From an uncultured Treponema sp. (GTDB lineage Bacteria; Spirochaetota; Spirochaetia; Treponematales; Treponemataceae), in the NCBI GenBank assembly GCA_905372205.1, contig CAJPOH010000048.1:1-6808 (forward strand): a DNA stretch of 6,808 bases, given 5' to 3'. The first letter of the stretch is position 1; every line of letters begins with the position of its first letter. The translations under genes were made by a program, and so were the position numbers. Positions 4,768 to 6,808 of the stretch are shown here, piece after piece. Under the pieces are notes generated by a model that had not been told where the DNA came from, searched no databases, and worked only from the letters and a program-made list of their open reading frames with translations.

Positions 4768-5793
4768 ATGAAGATATTAAAAAAAATTATTTGGCTATTG
4801 CTTTTGGTGAATCTTTATTCATGCAAACAAAAAGAAAGGAATGTTCAAAGAGTTGAATTTGCTTTTGACACAGTTTGTTCAATTCAAATATTCACCAATA
4901 TGGAAGAAAAAAAAGCTCAAAGTGTTTTGGACGAAGCTTTTGCAAAATTAAAGAAACTCGAGAGTATTTTTAGTCCAACGCTAAAAGAATCAGAGCTTTA
5001 TAAACTTAACAAAAATACTTCTAGCAAAGAAATTTCTATTTCACCAGAATTATGCCATGTAATGGAAGAAAGCTTGCGTTTTGCTCACCTCACATCAGGG
5101 GCTTTTAACCCATGTATTGGCTCTCTTACAAAACTTTGGCAACCTTTATGGCAAGGAGAAGCAAATCTTCCCACTCAAAAAGAAATCGAAAATGCCTTAG
5201 CTTATGTAGATTATTTTGATTGTGTGATTGTAAACAAAAATATAGTGAAACTTCCTTATATAAAGCTTGACCTTGGAGCCAGTGCAAAAGGTTATGCAAC
5301 AGACTGTATAAAAGCAATTTTAAGCGAAAATGGCATTAAAAAGGCAGTGATTGACCTAGGTGGCAATGTCTTGGTTATGCAAAAAGATGATGATAAATCT
5401 AAAATGAAAGTTGGTATAAAAAATCCAATAATTAATGAAAGAAATAAGGTGGCTGGTTACGTGGAAGTTAAAAATAAAGCTATTGTGACATCTGGCAATT
5501 ACGAAAGATTTATTGAAAAAGATGGAAAGATATATCATCACATCATTTCTTCAAAAACAGGTTACCCTGTAGAAAATGAACTTAATGCTGTTACTATAAT
5601 TTCAGATGAAGCAATGATTAGCGATATTCTTTCTACATCTTGCTTTGTTTTAGGACTAGAAAAAAGCAAAGAGTTACTAGCAAAATTACCCAATACATCA
5701 GCAATATTTTTCTTAAAAAATGATGAGATTGTTGAGGTGAATAATGCCACATCTCCTTTTAAGCTAATAGATTCAAGATTTTCAACAAGATGA
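4768..5793 (+). CDS. apbE: FAD:protein FMN transferase (ApbE/Ftp) lipoprotein
   Basis: Exported lipoprotein of 341 residues that uses FAD to attach FMN to a Thr or Ser of partner proteins, such as RnfG/RnfD or NqrB/C-type subunits, outside the cytoplasmic membrane. No flavinylation partner is in this window. The signal peptide is KILKK followed by a hydrophobic run and a lipobox ending LYSC, with lipidated Cys19. Family motifs in order: FDTVCSI (33-39), LDLGASAKGYATD (167-179), VIDLGGNV (194-201), TSGNYERF (241-248), YHHIISSKTGYP (256-267) and SDILSTSCFVLG (285-296). Asp286 and Thr290 keep the four-residue spacing of the magnesium ligands known in ApbE. An in-frame TAA at 4753-4755 and lack of other starts fix the ATG at 4768. 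There is no SD. It heads an operon with the following gene. Confidence 0.94.
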   Translation: MKILKKIIWLLLLVNLYSCKQKERNVQRVEFAFDTVCSIQIFTNMEEKKAQSVLDEAFAKLKKLESIFSPTLKESELYKLNKNTSSKEISISPELCHVMEESLRFAHLTSGAFNPCIGSLTKLWQPLWQGEANLPTQKEIENALAYVDYFDCVIVNKNIVKLPYIKLDLGASAKGYATDCIKAILSENGIKKAVIDLGGNVLVMQKDDDKSKMKVGIKNPIINERNKVAGYVEVKNKAIVTSGNYERFIEKDGKIYHHIISSKTGYPVENELNAVTIISDEAMISDILSTSCFVLGLEKSKELLAKLPNTSAIFFLKNDEIVEVNNATSPFKLIDSRFSTR

Positions 5794-6808
5794 AACGTTT
5801 AAATGAAGCAAACTGGCGAGAAAAAAACTGGGAAGACTATAAAAGCAATAACTTGAGTTGCCTCATCTCACCTGCATTTTCAAAATTAATAGAAGAAACC
5901 ATTTCACTAGAAGACAAACAAGCTCTAAAACGCCAGATTCTTTTTGATGAAAGAGAAATGGAAGCCACACAAGACGAAAATGCTGATCCATTGGGAGAGG
6001 CAAATTATGCAGTAACACCATTCTTAATTCACCAATATAAAAACAGAATTCTCTTGCTTGCTACAGGAAAATGTTTTGCCCACTGTCGCTACTGTTTTAG
6101 AAAAAGCTACACAGCCCGTCCCAATGGTTTTATAAGCGATGCAGAATTAAAAAATGTAATTTCATACTTAAAGGAAAAATCATACATAAGGGAAGTTTTA
6201 ATTTCTGGTGGCGACCCTCTAACAGCTTCTTTTGAAGAGCTTAGACACTTGCTTTTAAGTTTAAGAGAAACATTTCCTACTCTCATTTTTAGATTATGCA
6301 CTAGAAGCCCAATCTTTGCACCTGAAGTTTTTTCAAAAAAGCTACTTTCATTGTTAGAAAAAGTGAGACCACTTTGGCTAATTCCTCATATAAACCACTC
6401 AGCAGAATTAGGTTTAGCTCAAAGACAATGCTTAAACAAAATATTGAAAAGCGGAATTCCTATGCAAAGTCAAACAGTTTTACTAAAAGACATTAATGAT
6501 GAGACAAAAATACTTACAACTCTGTTTAATAATCTCACAATGTTGGGCATTAAGCCAGGCTATCTTTTTCAATTGGATATGGCTTTTGGCACTAGCCACT
6601 TTAGAGTGCCATTAAAAGATGCCCTCATCTTATGGGAAAATCTTAAAAAAGAACTTTCTGGTCTTTCTACTCCAACTTTTGCAGTAGACTTGCCATTAGG
6701 TGGTGGTAAGTTCCCACTATCAGCTATAAGTTTTCAAAAAACTTTTAAGTATGACGGAGCAAATACATTATTTGTCACAAAAAAGGATAATAAAGTATAC
6801 ACTTATTC
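5790..6808 (+). CDS. kamA: KamA-family radical SAM lysine 2,3-aminomutase, 3' end outside the window
   Basis: Translating from the ATG at 5790, which overlaps the apbE stop as ATGA, gives 339 codons with no stop before the edge. The family converts L-lysine to beta-lysine using a [4Fe-4S] cluster, SAM and PLP. Seen: CFAHCRYC (Cys95, 99, 102, cluster ligands), Arg104, SGGDP (139-143), CTRSP (170-174), HINH (200-203), QTVLLKDIND (228-237), Asp263 in FQLDM and Asp300-Lys307 in DLPLGGGK. Against Clostridium subterminale KAM as I recall it (C125/129/132, R134, D293, D330, PLP-lysine K337) every residue sits at an offset of exactly 30. The zinc-site Cys268 is replaced (Glu238), and the CRYCF wording and short N-terminus are closer to EpmB, which supplies beta-lysine for EF-P. 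At least 32 residues follow Lys307, longer than in E. coli EpmB. No SD is visible; translation is probably coupled to apbE. Confidence 0.92.
   Translation, partial: MKRLNEANWREKNWEDYKSNNLSCLISPAFSKLIEETISLEDKQALKRQILFDEREMEATQDENADPLGEANYAVTPFLIHQYKNRILLLATGKCFAHCRYCFRKSYTARPNGFISDAELKNVISYLKEKSYIREVLISGGDPLTASFEELRHLLLSLRETFPTLIFRLCTRSPIFAPEVFSKKLLSLLEKVRPLWLIPHINHSAELGLAQRQCLNKILKSGIPMQSQTVLLKDINDETKILTTLFNNLTMLGIKPGYLFQLDMAFGTSHFRVPLKDALILWENLKKELSGLSTPTFAVDLPLGGGKFPLSAISFQKTFKYDGANTLFVTKKDNKVYTY

Overview
The window reads as AT-rich bacterial chromosome. Two lipoprotein genes, one of them a large FGE-sulfatase (SUMF1-like) lipoprotein, together with strong AGGAG Shine-Dalgarno sites and TATACT -10 boxes, suggest a host-associated spirochaete such as Treponema. 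This is inference from gene style and composition; there is no rRNA gene or other marker to prove it.

Layout, left to right. Positions 1-4501 are read on the minus strand. At the extreme left edge a gene begins (ATG at 16-14) behind a full SD and a good sigma-70 promoter, and runs out of the window. To its right are a 49-codon small ORF overlapping the end of queD (259-633, 6-carboxytetrahydropterin synthase, queuosine pathway), then map (795-1541, type I methionine aminopeptidase). A 405-bp gene-free interval (1542-1946) follows, packed with hairpins and palindromes. Next come a YqhD/butanol-dehydrogenase-type metal-dependent alcohol dehydrogenase (1947-3128), a bidirectional intrinsic terminator (3204-3250) and the SUMF1-like lipoprotein gene (3275-4501). 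A 266-bp divergent promoter region (4502-4767) separates these from a plus-strand pair: apbE (4768-5793, FAD:protein FMN transferase lipoprotein) and a KamA-family radical SAM lysine aminomutase (5790 to the window end, truncated), which overlap by ATGA.

How the genes fit together. Most look like independent housekeeping or metabolic transcription units rather than one pathway. The lipoprotein and alcohol dehydrogenase genes each have a plausible promoter with a dyad placed like an operator. The only clear operon is apbE-kamA; apbE has no SD and its best promoter would give an almost leaderless mRNA.

The most unusual part is 1652-1946. Five dyad centres between 1766 and 1858, plus a 20-bp perfect palindrome centred at 1880.5, are spaced about 22.5-23.5 bp apart. 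One palindrome carries a compensatory pair of changes that keeps it symmetric. A pair of mutually exclusive hairpins lies just before the array. This is noncoding repeat structure of unknown role. No CRISPR array, transposase, tRNA or rRNA gene was seen.
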